64,000 nucleotides of DNA from contig JAJKIR010000159.1 in the NCBI GenBank assembly GCA_021154325.1, positions 1-64,000 on the forward strand. Direction: 5' to 3'. Numbering within the stretch: the first letter of the stretch is position 1; the number at the start of each line of letters is the position of its first letter. The notes under the pieces are model-generated. The model worked only from the letters and a program-made list of their open reading frames with translations. It did not search any database and was not told where the DNA came from. This document shows, in pieces, positions 53,498-62,442 of the stretch. The stretch comes from Gemmatimonas sp. GTDB lineage: Bacteria > Gemmatimonadota > Gemmatimonadetes > Gemmatimonadales > Gemmatimonadaceae. The position numbers were made by a program, and so were the translations under genes.

Positions 53498-54742
53498 GTG
53501 GAGGCGAGGCGTAGCACGGTGACGGTGGGACCGGTGGTACGAGAAGAACCGATCGCGACGCGCGGCCGAGCGGAGCAGCGCAACGGCGAGCGCACGCGTT
53601 GGCGCATCGGTGCCGAGGCGCAGGGGCTGATGCTGGTGAGCGCGATGCTCCTCGCCTATGGCCTGGCCGTGCTCTACAGCGCCAGCGCGCTCGTCGCGAT
53701 GAACGAGAATCACGCGAGCGCTTTCTATCTGCTGCGGCAGCTCACGGGCGCGGCCGCGGGCGCCGTCGCATTCGCGATCGTCGCGAAGATCGACGCCGAC
53801 AAGTGGCGGGAGTGGGCCTGGCCGCTGTTGCTGCTCACGATCGTGACGATGGCACTGACGCTCGTACTGCCGGACTCGATCGCCCCTCGCATCAATGGCT
53901 CGAAGCGCTTTCTCTTCGGCAGCTCGTTCCAGCCGTCGGAGCTCGGAAAGCTCGGCGTCATCGTGTGGGTGTCGATGCTCGTCGTCCGGAAGGGCGACTC
54001 GCTGCGCCGCCTAACGAAGGGGCTCGTTCCGTTTCTCGTCGTGATCGGCCTCCTCGACGTGCTCGCGGCGCTCGAGCCCGACCTCTCGGTATCGATGCTG
54101 TACACGCTGCTCATGGCGCTCCTGCTGTTCGTCGGCGGCGCGCGGATGAGCTACTTCGTCGCGTTAGGCGCGCTGGCCATTCCCGTGCTCTGGCACAAGA
54201 TCGAGCGGCTGCAGTATGCGCTCCTCCGCGTGTCCACCTTCCTCGATCCCGGTGGTGCGCCCGCGGCGGTGAACTACCAGCTGAAGCAGTCGCTCGTCGC
54301 GGTGGGATCGGGCGGCGCGTTCGGCGTCGGATTCGGGGAAGGACGACAGCAGGCTGGCTTCCTGCCGTATCCGTACAGCGATTTCATCGCCAGCAACATC
54401 GGGGAGGAGTGGGGCTTCGTCGGACTCGCCGCGATCGTCGTAGCGTTTGCCATTTACGCGCTGCTCGGATTCCGCATCGCGCGCAAGGCGCGATCGCCGT
54501 TCCTGCAACTGGTCGCGGTCGGGCTCACGTTCGTCACCGTGCTCACGGCATACCTGCACATCGGCGTCGTCATTGGGCTCCTGCCGACGACGGGGCTCAC
54601 GCTGCCGTTCGTCTCGTACGGCCGCTCCAATCTCGTGCTCACCATGCTGTTCACCGGCATCCTCGTGAACATCGGCAGCACGAAGGAGCGGGTACTCGGC
54701 GGCGGCGCGACGGATCCGCTCGCCGTTCCTGCTTCGCAGTAG
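53498..54742 (+). CDS. ftsW: FtsW, septal peptidoglycan glycosyltransferase (SEDS family)
   Basis: 414-residue polytopic protein that polymerises glycan strands at the septum with FtsI. A charged N-terminus of about 45 residues is followed by ten hydrophobic segments. INGSKRFLFGSSFQPSELGK, the large loop with SLVAVGSGGAFGVGFGEGRQ, FLPYPYSDFIASNIGEEWGF and LPFVSYGRSNLV match the SEDS core. Where most FtsW proteins have a Ser or Gly pair in the last motif, this one reads GRSN. The GTG start directly follows the murD stop. Confidence 0.94.
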   Translation: MEARRSTVTVGPVVREEPIATRGRAEQRNGERTRWRIGAEAQGLMLVSAMLLAYGLAVLYSASALVAMNENHASAFYLLRQLTGAAAGAVAFAIVAKIDADKWREWAWPLLLLTIVTMALTLVLPDSIAPRINGSKRFLFGSSFQPSELGKLGVIVWVSMLVVRKGDSLRRLTKGLVPFLVVIGLLDVLAALEPDLSVSMLYTLLMALLLFVGGARMSYFVALGALAIPVLWHKIERLQYALLRVSTFLDPGGAPAAVNYQLKQSLVAVGSGGAFGVGFGEGRQQAGFLPYPYSDFIASNIGEEWGFVGLAAIVVAFAIYALLGFRIARKARSPFLQLVAVGLTFVTVLTAYLHIGVVIGLLPTTGLTLPFVSYGRSNLVLTMLFTGILVNIGSTKERVLGGGATDPLAVPASQ

Positions 54743-54744
54743 CG

Positions 54745-55869
54745 ATGGCAAAACGCGGAAGCGCATCGCCCGGCGGCCTGCGTGTCTTTTTCGCCGGCGG
54801 CGGCACGGGCGGCCATCTGTATCCCGGTCTCGCGATTGCCCGCGCGCTGAAGCAACTGCGACCAGACATCGAGCCCTTCTTCATCGGTGCGCGGCGCGGC
54901 ATCGAGCGCGACATCCTGCCGACGACCGAGTTCGCGCACATTCTGCTGGACCTGCATCCGCTCTATCGCAGCAAGGTGTGGAATAACGCGGAGACAGTGC
55001 GTGGCGCGATCGGCGCCTGGCGCGAGCTCGCGCGGGTCGCCGCCGAGCGGAAGCCGGCGGCCGTTGTGGGCACGGGCGGCTACGCGTCCGGTATCGCACT
55101 CGCCTACGCCGCGGCGCACCGCATTCCCTATGCGCTCCAGGAGCAGAACAGCTATCCCGGCCTAACGATGCGCTTCTTCGCGCGCTGGGCGCGCGAGGTC
55201 TACCTCGGCTACCCCGAGGCGAGGCGCTATCTCGGGAAGGCCAAGCCCGAGGCGCTGATCGACACGGGCAATCCCATAGAGCCGCCGCCGTCGCCGCGGC
55301 CAGACCGGGCGGCCGCACGTGCCGCCTGGGGACTGCCAGCCGAGGGCGGGCGCGTTCTCCTCGTTTTCGGAGGGAGTCAGGGTGCTCGCGCGATCAACAG
55401 CGCCGTCGCGGAGTGGCTGCGCTCGGGCAGGCGACCCTCGGATCTCTTCGTCATCTGGGCCACAGGGAAGGGGACGTACGACGAATTCGCGTCGCTCGCG
55501 ACGAGCGGCGTCGTCGTCCGCCCGTACATCGCGCCGATGCGCGAAGCGTACGCGGCGGCCGACCTGGCGGTCGCGCGTGCGGGTGCCATGGGCACGGCCG
55601 AGATGTGCGCGTGGGGGATTCCGTCGCTCCTCGTGCCGCTGCCGACGGCGGCCGCGGACCATCAGAGCGTGAACGCGCGCACGCTCGCCGCGGCGGGGGC
55701 CGCGGTGTACATCCCGCAGGCGGACTTCACGGCATCGCGCCTCGACGCAACGCTGCGCGAGCTGCTCGGGAATCCGGACGAGCTCACGCGTCTCGCGAAG
55801 GGGGCGGCGGCGCGCGCGCGGCCGAATGCCGCGCGCGAGATCGCAGCTCGCATCGCCGCATTGCTGTAG
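54745..55869 (+). CDS. murG: lipid II synthase MurG
   Basis: 374-residue GT-B glycosyltransferase attaching GlcNAc to lipid I at the inner face of the membrane. FFAGGGTGGHLYPGLAIARA is the first G-loop, VVGTGGYASGIALAYAA and EQNSYPGLTMRF follow, and VFGGSQGARAINSA with VARAGAMGTAEMCAWGIPSL makes the UDP-GlcNAc site. I chose ATG 54745, 2 bp after ftsW; an open frame extends far upstream as a shadow of ftsW. Its TAG stop is followed directly by a repeat array. Confidence 0.95.
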   Translation: MAKRGSASPGGLRVFFAGGGTGGHLYPGLAIARALKQLRPDIEPFFIGARRGIERDILPTTEFAHILLDLHPLYRSKVWNNAETVRGAIGAWRELARVAAERKPAAVVGTGGYASGIALAYAAAHRIPYALQEQNSYPGLTMRFFARWAREVYLGYPEARRYLGKAKPEALIDTGNPIEPPPSPRPDRAAARAAWGLPAEGGRVLLVFGGSQGARAINSAVAEWLRSGRRPSDLFVIWATGKGTYDEFASLATSGVVVRPYIAPMREAYAAADLAVARAGAMGTAEMCAWGIPSLLVPLPTAAADHQSVNARTLAAAGAAVYIPQADFTASRLDATLRELLGNPDELTRLAKGAAARARPNAAREIAARIAALL

Positions 55870-55950
55870 TGGGATGCGGGATGGGGGACGCGGGACGCGG
55901 GAACCAATAACCGTTCACCGTTCACCGTCCACCGACGACCGACCACCGAC
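55870..55950 (+). repeat. two heptad families between murG and murC
   Basis: From the murG stop, GCGGGAT/GGGACGC-type heptads run to 55903, with five G-tracts on the coding strand. Then CCGTTCA/CCGTCCA/CCGACGA-type heptads run 55911-55950. The two families are not complementary to each other, unlike at most other sites. The array ends 17 nt before the murC ATG. Confidence 0.75.
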
Positions 55951-55967
55951 TAGATTCCGCGCCGCAC

Positions 55968-57356
55968 ATGCCACTCCTCGATTCCGCCGACCCACGACCT
56001 GTCCACTTCGTGGGCATCGCCGGCGCGGGCATGAGCGCCCTCGCCGAGCTGTTCGTGCGCCGTGGGGTGAAGGTCACGGGGTGCGACGCGAATCCGAGCG
56101 GCGTCGATGATCTGCGGCGACTCGGGATCGTCGTGGGGCCGCACGATCCTGCGCACGTCCAGGGCGCCCGCGCGCTCGTCGTTACCTCGGCCATGCCGAA
56201 GGATCATCCCGAGCTCCAGCGCGCTAGAGACAATGGCGTGCCCGTCATCCGCCGCGCCGAAGCGCTTGGAGAAGTGACGCGCGGCCGCGAGCTCGTTGGC
56301 ATCGCCGGTACCCACGGCAAGACGACGACGACCGTGATGACGACGCAGGCGCTCGCCGCCGCGGGCCGCGATCCGACGGCGCTCGTCGGAGGGCGGGTGC
56401 CAGAGTGGTCCGGCAACCTGCGCGCGGGCAGCGATCGGTTGTACGTCGCCGAGGCCGATGAATACGATCGGTCCTTTCTCGCGCTCGCACCGACAGTGGC
56501 CGTGGTCACGAACATCGAAGCCGACCATCTCGACATCTACGACGGGCTCGCCGACATTCGCGCCGCCTTTGCCCAGTTCGTCGCACCGGCCCGGACGATC
56601 GTGCTCTGTGCGGAGGACGTTGGGGCAGCGGCAATGCGACTCCCCACTGGAAGCGAGGTGATTCGCTACGCCGTCGCTGACGGCACGGGAGCGCCCGACG
56701 CCCGTCTCGTCGCGCGCGACGTGACGCTCGAGGCGGGCGGCGCGCGCTATCTGGCCGACTGGGACGGCGAGTCGTTAGGCACCGTGTCGCTCGGCGTGCC
56801 CGGGCGTCACAACATACTCAACTCCCTCGCTGCCTTGGGCGCAGGTCTCGCGCTCGGCGCACCGGGTGCGGAGCTCGTACGCGGGCTCGGCGCCTTTCGC
56901 GGTGTCGAGCGCCGATTTCAGCGCGTCGGCGACGCGCGCGGCATCACGATCCTCGACGACTACGCGCATCACCCGACGGAGATCACGGCCACGCTCGCGG
57001 CGGCGCGCGGCGCATTTCCAACGCGGCGCATCGTTGCGGCCTTCCAGCCGCATCTCTTCTCGAGAACGCGTGACTTCGCCCGCGAGTTCGCCACCGCGCT
57101 CTCCACGGCCGACGCGCTCTATCTCACCGAGATCTATCCGTCCCGCGAGCAGCCGATCGAGGGCGTGACGTCTTCCCTCATCGAGCAGCATCTCGCCGCG
57201 GCGGGCGGCCGACTCGCCTGGCGCGGCGACCGACCTGGACTCGCCGCGGCGATCGCCAGGAACGCGCGCAAAGGCGATGTCGTGATCCTCATGGGCGCGG
57301 GTGACATCACCCGTTCCGGTCCGGAGCTGCTTGCGCTCCTCGAGGAGCACCCATGA
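55968..57356 (+). CDS. murC: UDP-MurNAc:L-alanine ligase MurC
   Basis: 462-residue ligase adding the first stem residue. VHFVGIAGAGMSALAELF is the N-terminal dinucleotide-like fold, GIAGTHGKTTTTVMTT the ATP loop, EADEYDRSFL and NIEADHLDIY the metal and substrate region, and DDYAHHPTEI the C-terminal motif. The last 4 nt overlap ftsQ. murB and ddl, often nearby in other bacteria, are not present between murC and ftsQ. Confidence 0.96.
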   Translation: MPLLDSADPRPVHFVGIAGAGMSALAELFVRRGVKVTGCDANPSGVDDLRRLGIVVGPHDPAHVQGARALVVTSAMPKDHPELQRARDNGVPVIRRAEALGEVTRGRELVGIAGTHGKTTTTVMTTQALAAAGRDPTALVGGRVPEWSGNLRAGSDRLYVAEADEYDRSFLALAPTVAVVTNIEADHLDIYDGLADIRAAFAQFVAPARTIVLCAEDVGAAAMRLPTGSEVIRYAVADGTGAPDARLVARDVTLEAGGARYLADWDGESLGTVSLGVPGRHNILNSLAALGAGLALGAPGAELVRGLGAFRGVERRFQRVGDARGITILDDYAHHPTEITATLAAARGAFPTRRIVAAFQPHLFSRTRDFAREFATALSTADALYLTEIYPSREQPIEGVTSSLIEQHLAAAGGRLAWRGDRPGLAAAIARNARKGDVVILMGAGDITRSGPELLALLEEHP

Positions 57357-58069
57357 GCGACGACGCGGAATCTGCCCCGCGTGGCTGGTCGCGTATCCGC
57401 GTTAGGCTCACGTTGATCGCCGCCGGCCTGGTGCTGATCGCGGGCGCGCCCTTCTGGGGACCGCTCCTCATGCGCCAGCTCTCCTTCTTTCGCGTGCGGA
57501 AGGTCGAGATCATTGGCGCTCGTTATGTGTCGGTGGGCGAGGTGATCGATCGCCTGCACATCGACACCACGGCGTCGATCTGGGATCCGACCGGCCCGCT
57601 CGCGGCGCGGCTCGCCTCGCATCCGCAGCTCCGGCGCGTCCGCGTGCGTCGCAAGCTTCCCGGAACGCTGGTCGTCGAGGTCGACGAGAATCTCCCCGTG
57701 GCGCTCGTGGCCACGAACGATGGGCTCAGGGCATACGACGCGCGCGGCGTTGCGCTTCCGATCGATCTCGCGCGGACGCCGATCGACGCGCCGGTCCTGC
57801 CGCGGCGCGATCTCGGCATCCTCTCGTTCCTCGGTCTCTTGCGCACGGAGGCACCGGCGCTCTACGATCGCGTGAGCGAAATCCGCATCGTGGGCGCGGA
57901 TGAAGTGGTGATCGACCTCGATGGCACGCCCGTGCGCGCGATGCGCGACGTATCCACGGCCCGTCTCGCCGAGATCGAGCCCGTTGAAGAAGACCTTGCC
58001 CGCCGCGGCTTTCGTGCGGCGGAGCTCGACCTCCGTTACAAAGACCAGGTCATCGCCAGACTGCCATGA
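57353..58069 (+). CDS. ftsQ: FtsQ/DivIB-like division protein
   Basis: 238-residue bitopic membrane protein. One helix (about residues 18-36) leads to a periplasmic POTRA domain (FFRVRKVEIIGARYVSVGEV) and a beta domain (RRVRVRRKLPGTLVVEVDE). Position between murC and ftsA and the membrane-POTRA layout identify it. It overlaps both neighbours by 4 nt. FtsQ is the hub that recruits FtsL, FtsB and later proteins. Confidence 0.93.
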   Translation: MSDDAESAPRGWSRIRVRLTLIAAGLVLIAGAPFWGPLLMRQLSFFRVRKVEIIGARYVSVGEVIDRLHIDTTASIWDPTGPLAARLASHPQLRRVRVRRKLPGTLVVEVDENLPVALVATNDGLRAYDARGVALPIDLARTPIDAPVLPRRDLGILSFLGLLRTEAPALYDRVSEIRIVGADEVVIDLDGTPVRAMRDVSTARLAEIEPVEEDLARRGFRAAELDLRYKDQVIARLP

Positions 58070-59325
58070 ATCCGGAACGCCTCGTCGCGGGACTCGACAT
58101 CGGGTCCGCCAAGACGACCGCCATCATCGCCGAGACGTCGGGCGATCTGCCGAAGCATCCCTCGATCAAGCTCCTCGGTGTCGGCCAGGCGCGTACCACG
58201 GGTATGCGACGCGGCATCGTCTCCGACATCGAGGAGACGACGCGCTCGATTCGCCAGGCGCTGCAGGACGCGGAGCGGATGGCCGGCACGCAGGTGCAGG
58301 AGCTCTACGCCGGGATCGCCGGCGAGCACGTCCAGGCAATGATCAGCAAAGGCATCGTCGCCGTCAGCGGCGACGAGATCAGCAAGCAGGACATCGACCG
58401 CGCCAACGAGGTCGCGCGCGCGCAGGCGATTCCGCCCGACCGCGAGCTGCTCCACGCGATACCGCAGGAGTACACCGTCGATCGCAACAGCGGCATCCGC
58501 GATCCGATCGGGATGATCGGGACGCGACTGGAGACGGAGATGTATCTCGTCACGATCGGCAGCTCGCCGGCGCTGAATCTGCGCAAGTCCGTCGAGCGCG
58601 CCGGGTACCGCGTGCGCGAGCTGGTGCTCGAGCCGCTCGCGAGCGCGCTCGCCGTGCTCACCGAAGACGAGAAGGAGCTGGGCGTCGCGCTCGTCGAGAT
58701 GGGCGCGGGCACGACTGACCTCGCGCTCTTTCACGAGGGAAAGATCCGCCATCTCGGCACGGTGGCCTTCGGCGGCAACAATGTCACGAGCGACATCGTG
58801 CACGGGTTGGGCGTGACACAGGCGGACGCAGAGCGACTGAAGGAGCGATTCGGCTGCGCGTACGAGCCACTCGTCGACCCATCAGACGTGATTCAGCTGC
58901 CGAGCACCGTCGCGCAGGGCGACCGGCAGATTCCGCGCGAGCTGCTCGCGCACATCATCCATCAGCGGATGGATGAGATCTTCGACATGGTTCAGCGCGA
59001 CATCGCCACAGCGGGGTACGCGGGGAAGCTCAGCGCCGGCGTCGTTCTCACCGGCGGCGCGGCGGCGATGCAGGGGGTCGCCGAGCTCGCGAGCGACGTC
59101 TTCGGCACGGGCGTCCGCGTGGGGCTGCCCGCCGAGAATATCGGAGGGCTCAGCGACTCCGTGGAAGCGCCCCGTTTTGCGACCGCGGTCGGTCTCGCTC
59201 AGTACGCCGCGCACCGGGTCGCGCTCGGCGCCGCGGGTGCTGGTGTGCGCCGGCTCACAGCGAGCGGCGGCGGCGTAGGGAAGTTTGCGGAGAAGATCAA
59301 GTTCTGGCTGCAGGATTTTTTTTGA
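58066..59325 (+). CDS. ftsA: FtsA, actin-like tether of the Z ring
   Basis: 419-residue ATPase of the actin/Hsp70 fold. VAGLDIGSAKTTAIIAE is phosphate 1, the SHS2-type 1C subdomain follows (EEYTVDRNSGIRDPIG-like wording), VEMGAGTTDLALFHEGKIRH is phosphate 2 and VLTGGAAAMQGVAELA the adenosine motif. The last residues (GKFAEKIKFWLQDFF) form the amphipathic membrane-targeting helix. A run of eight T's spans the last two Phe codons and the stop. A 519-bp gap separates it from ftsZ. Confidence 0.96.
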   Translation: MNPERLVAGLDIGSAKTTAIIAETSGDLPKHPSIKLLGVGQARTTGMRRGIVSDIEETTRSIRQALQDAERMAGTQVQELYAGIAGEHVQAMISKGIVAVSGDEISKQDIDRANEVARAQAIPPDRELLHAIPQEYTVDRNSGIRDPIGMIGTRLETEMYLVTIGSSPALNLRKSVERAGYRVRELVLEPLASALAVLTEDEKELGVALVEMGAGTTDLALFHEGKIRHLGTVAFGGNNVTSDIVHGLGVTQADAERLKERFGCAYEPLVDPSDVIQLPSTVAQGDRQIPRELLAHIIHQRMDEIFDMVQRDIATAGYAGKLSAGVVLTGGAAAMQGVAELASDVFGTGVRVGLPAENIGGLSDSVEAPRFATAVGLAQYAAHRVALGAAGAGVRRLTASGGGVGKFAEKIKFWLQDFF

Positions 59326-59376
59326 TCGGCGCGAAGTACCCCACCTGGTAAGCACCCAATCCGTCACCGCCGCCCC

Positions 59377-59485
59377 AAAGCGGTGGCGCTGACAAACGCG
59401 GACGAATCGAACTGCGACGGACGCCGACAAGATTATTTGTCTGCGTCTGTCCGCATGTGCCTGCGTCAGTCAGCGCCACCGCTTT
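59377..59485 (+). repeat. long inverted repeat between ftsA and ftsZ
   Basis: Positions 59377-59393 and 59469-59485 are perfectly complementary over 17 bp. Inside them, a second imperfect stem (about 59421-59435 with 59442-59458) closes on a short AT-rich loop, so the transcript could fold into one structure of about 110 nt. Part of the right arm again shows a 7-bp period (TGCGTCT, TGTCCGC, ATGTGCC). No strong T-tract follows. Confidence 0.75.
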
Positions 59486-59844
59486 TGGTTTCGAGCAGTC
59501 GAATTTGCTGGCGCGCCGCATGCGAAGGGAGTTCGTCGCAATTGGACTTTGGCTCCACGCGACGGCTGTGCGCGCGTTCTCTCTCTGTCGCTCACACAAA
59601 GCTGTCGCGCACTCGTGTGCTGTGGAAAACTCCACTCGAAATTCTCCGTGATTCTTCCTCTGATGTCTCGTCAGTGCAGAAGAAGAGGACTAGGCGCGCG
59701 CACAGAAAGCATTATATTGCCCGAGCGTTTTCCACCGGCGGTGCGCAGCTTCTCCCTCCTCGTAGGCCGCTTCGAAACACGCACGTGTAGTTCTCTCCCC
59801 GCTATACCGTCCCCACACATCGCAGTACGGGAGCTTCACTCTCA
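59486..59844 (+). promoter_or_regulatory. ftsZ upstream region with a possible promoter
   Basis: This stretch is less GC-rich than its surroundings. A TATATT at 59713-59718 is a candidate -10 element, without a clear -35 partner. Short open frames cross it but have no ribosome binding site, and their products look like shadows. A separate promoter for ftsZ is common in bacteria and would fit, but the sequence alone does not settle it. No Shine-Dalgarno sequence is obvious just before the ftsZ ATG. Confidence 0.4.
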
Positions 59845-61044
59845 ATGATCTTCGAGTTCGAAGAGAGCGCGACGCAAGCCGCTCGCATGAAGGTCGTGGG
59901 CGTCGGCGGCGGTGGCGGTAATGCCGTCAATCGCATGATCGACGAGCATCTGGAAGGCGTCGAGTTCATCTCCGTCAATACCGATGCGCAGGCGCTGCTG
60001 GCGTCGAAGTCCGATGTGAAGATCCAGATCGGGAAGAAGCTGACGCGCGGACTTGGCGCGGGGGCGCGTCCCGAGATAGGCAAGCAGGCCATCGAGGAGA
60101 ACCGCGACGAAGTTTCGCGGACACTCACGAACTCCGATCTCGTCTTCATCACGTGCGGCATGGGCGGCGGTACCGGCACCGGCGCCGCGCCCGTCGTCGC
60201 CGAGCTGGCGAAGGAAGCAGGCGCGCTCACCGTCGGCATTGTCACGAAGCCGTTCCTCTTCGAGGGGCGGAAGCGCATGCGTCAGGCGGAGCAGGGCATC
60301 GCCGACATGCGCAAGAACGTCGACACGATGATCGTCGTCCCGAACGAGCGGTTGCTCGCCGTCGTCGGAAAGGGCATTCCATTCCAGGACGCACTGAAAA
60401 AGGCCGACGAAGTGCTGCTGCATGCGACACAGGGCATCTCGTCGCTGATCAGCGTGACTGGCCTCGTGAACGTGGACTTTGCCGACGTTCGCACCGTCAT
60501 GCAGGCGGGTGGATCGGCGTTGATGGGCACCGGCGTCGGCCGCGGTGAGAACCGCGCCATCGAGGCCGCCCAACAGGCGATCAGCTCTCCACTGCTGGAC
60601 AACGTGAGCGTCTCCGGCGCCACTGGCGTCCTCGTCAACATCACCGGCGGCGCGGACCTCACGTTAGGCGAGGTCCACCAGATCAACGAGATCATTCACG
60701 ACGCCGTCGGCGACGACGCGGAGATCATCTTCGGCGCCGTGCACGAGCCCGCGATGCAGGGCGAGATTCGCGTCACCGTCATCGCCACTGGCTTCGACAA
60801 GGAGATGCAGCCGACGCTGATCACGCCGGTGCAGTCCCTCGCATCGACGCCCGGGCCGGCGGCAAAGGGCTCGCCCGTGATTCCTTTCCCCGCCAATCGT
60901 CCTGCACGAGTGAGCAGCGTGGGGAACGGACGCCCGTCGAACGGCGAAGTGCCGCGTGCCCCACGATCGGCACCGCTCGACAAGGGCACCCAGGATCTCA
61001 GCGACATGGAGATCCCGACGTTCATTCGGAGACAGATGGATTGA
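59845..61044 (+). CDS. ftsZ: cell division GTPase FtsZ
   Basis: 399-residue tubulin homologue forming the division ring. The tubulin signature GGGTGTG is at 107-113; [16 protein letters not shown] begins the nucleotide fold and [13 protein letters not shown] contains the T7 loop catalytic acids. A low-complexity linker of about 60 residues leads to the C-terminal peptide [16 protein letters not shown], which binds FtsA. The TTG start of the M23 gene overlaps its stop codon. Confidence 0.98.
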   Translation: MIFEFEESATQAARMKVVGVGGGGGNAVNRMIDEHLEGVEFISVNTDAQALLASKSDVKIQIGKKLTRGLGAGARPEIGKQAIEENRDEVSRTLTNSDLVFITCGMGGGTGTGAAPVVAELAKEAGALTVGIVTKPFLFEGRKRMRQAEQGIADMRKNVDTMIVVPNERLLAVVGKGIPFQDALKKADEVLLHATQGISSLISVTGLVNVDFADVRTVMQAGGSALMGTGVGRGENRAIEAAQQAISSPLLDNVSVSGATGVLVNITGGADLTLGEVHQINEIIHDAVGDDAEIIFGAVHEPAMQGEIRVTVIATGFDKEMQPTLITPVQSLASTPGPAAKGSPVIPFPANRPARVSSVGNGRPSNGEVPRAPRSAPLDKGTQDLSDMEIPTFIRRQMD

Positions 61045-62321
61045 AGGCTGTAATCATCCGCGTCGCCACGTATGCCGTGGCGGCGATCCTCCTCGCTGGC
61101 GCGCTCTACTCCACGCCGCCACTTCCCGACCGACGACCCGCCGAAGAGCTCCTCGGCCCACGACAGCAGAGCATCGTCACCATTCCGGTGACGATGCTCC
61201 GCGAGCGCCTCGACACGCTCGCGAGCGGTGAATCGCTGCGCAGCGTCTTCGCGCGCGGCGGCGTGAGCGAAGTGCTGGCCAACGAGGCGATCAAGGCGCT
61301 CACACTGATCGATCCCGGCCGCGTGCGCGCCGGCATGCCGATCGTCTTCCGCTCCGCCCCGGACTCTGCACCCAACGAGATCGTCCTGCAGCTCGGCATC
61401 GATCGCTTGCTTCACCTGCGACGCGACGGAGCCGATTGGACCGAGTCCGAGGAGCACCTGCCGTGGACGACGGACACCGTCGTCGTGAGCGGCACGATCT
61501 CGTCGACGCTCTATGAAGCGATGGACTCGAGTGCCAAGGCGATCCTGGCCGCGGCGGCGCGGCAGCAGCTCACCTGGTCGCTCGCCGACGTCTTCGACTA
61601 CAAGATCGACATGAGCCGCGACCTCCAGCCCGGCGACGCGTTCCGCGTCATGGCCGAGCGCTCGTCGTCGACGCGCGGCGCGGTGCGAATGGGCAAAATC
61701 CTCGCGGCGACGTTCACGCTCTCGGGTGCCGAGCTGCAGGCGATTCGTTATGCGAGCAATACGGTGCGTGGCGACTTCTTCGACGCGAGCGGCAGGTCAC
61801 TCCGCGCCGCATTTCTTCGCGCGCCGCTCGAGTTCCGGCGAATCTCCTCGACGTTCGGTGGCCGGTATCATCCTATCCTCGGGGTCTGGAAGCAGCACAA
61901 GGGGACGGACTACGCCGCGTCCGCGGGCACACCCGTGCGCGCCATCGGGGACGGTGCCGTCGTGCGAGCCGGTTGGGGGAGCGGCTACGGCAACGTACTC
62001 GAGATCCGTCACCGCAATGGTTTCGTGACGCGCTACGGGCATCTCCGCGGTTTCGCCTCCGGCGTCCACGTCGGCTCACGCGTGACGATCGGCCAGACGG
62101 TAGCCTACGTGGGGTCAACCGGTCTTGCGACGGGGCCGCACTTGCACTTCGAGATGCTGGTCGACGGCGTGCAGCGTGATCCGCGTACCGCGTTCCGAGA
62201 CCGCAGCGGCGATCCCGTCCCAGCCTCGGACCGCCCCGAGTTCGAGCGGCTACGCTCCCAGATGATGGCTGCGCTCGAGGCGGAGACGCCGACACCAGTG
62301 AAGGGACTGGCATCGAGGTGA
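61041..62321 (+). CDS. M23-family peptidoglycan endopeptidase, membrane-anchored
   Basis: 426-residue protein. An N-terminal membrane anchor or signal (residues 3-22) precedes a region with LysM-like or OapA-type wording ([15 protein letters not shown]) and a C-terminal LytM domain. That domain has the zinc ligands in [18 protein letters not shown] (His and Asp) and GPHLHFEML (His-x-His). All catalytic residues are kept, so it may be an active DD-endopeptidase rather than an EnvC-type activator. TTG start in overlap with ftsZ. Co-transcription suggests a role in septal cell wall splitting. Confidence 0.92.
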   Translation: MKAVIIRVATYAVAAILLAGALYSTPPLPDRRPAEELLGPRQQSIVTIPVTMLRERLDTLASGESLRSVFARGGVSEVLANEAIKALTLIDPGRVRAGMPIVFRSAPDSAPNEIVLQLGIDRLLHLRRDGADWTESEEHLPWTTDTVVVSGTISSTLYEAMDSSAKAILAAAARQQLTWSLADVFDYKIDMSRDLQPGDAFRVMAERSSSTRGAVRMGKILAATFTLSGAELQAIRYASNTVRGDFFDASGRSLRAAFLRAPLEFRRISSTFGGRYHPILGVWKQHKGTDYAASAGTPVRAIGDGAVVRAGWGSGYGNVLEIRHRNGFVTRYGHLRGFASGVHVGSRVTIGQTVAYVGSTGLATGPHLHFEMLVDGVQRDPRTAFRDRSGDPVPASDRPEFERLRSQMMAALEAETPTPVKGLASR

Positions 62322-62352
62322 TGGTTAGTGGCGAGTGACGAGTGGTTGGTGA
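62322..62352 (+). repeat. 7-bp-period array after the M23 gene
   Basis: Heptads of TAGTGGC/GAGTGAC/GAGTGGT type begin at the stop codon of the M23 peptidase gene and end just before the terminator stem. No complementary arm is visible. Confidence 0.6.
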
Positions 62353-62361
62353 ATTCGGATT

Positions 62362-62391
62362 GCCGGCGAGTGAGCTCGCCGGCTTTTTTTT
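62362..62391 (+). terminator. strong rho-independent terminator ending the dcw cluster
   Basis: A perfect 9-bp GC-rich stem (62362-62370 with 62375-62383) with a TGAG loop is followed at once by eight T's (62384-62391). It is the clearest terminator in the window. Confidence 0.93.
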
Positions 62392-62397
62392 CTGGCG

Positions 62398-62439
62398 CCC
62401 GGCACCTAGCACCTAGCACCCAGCACCTAGCACCTTTCC
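62398..62439 (+). repeat. 7-bp-period array before the last gene
   Basis: Five to six heptads of AGCACCT/AGCACCC type run from the terminator to 3 nt before the ATG of the following gene. Since this array lies downstream of a terminator, it is probably part of the next transcript or of its promoter region. Confidence 0.65.
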
Positions 62440-62442
62440 CTC

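Noticed and set aside
53599-54744. Upstream extension of murG through ftsW
   Set aside because: The extension is a shadow of ftsW in another frame with Arg/Ala-rich composition; ATG 54745 starts the conserved MurG domain at the normal distance.
59316-59324. Run of T's at the ftsA end as a rho-independent terminator
   Set aside because: No GC-rich stem precedes it; the upstream sequence is ordinary coding DNA for the membrane-targeting helix.
59383-59790. 135-residue open frame in the ftsA-ftsZ gap
   Set aside because: It reads through the long inverted repeat, lacks a ribosome binding site and shows no domain or hydrophobic pattern that would support a protein.
10201-62439. Heptad arrays as CRISPR arrays
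   Set aside because: Units are 7 bp and contiguous, with no spacers of 25-40 bp and no cas genes.
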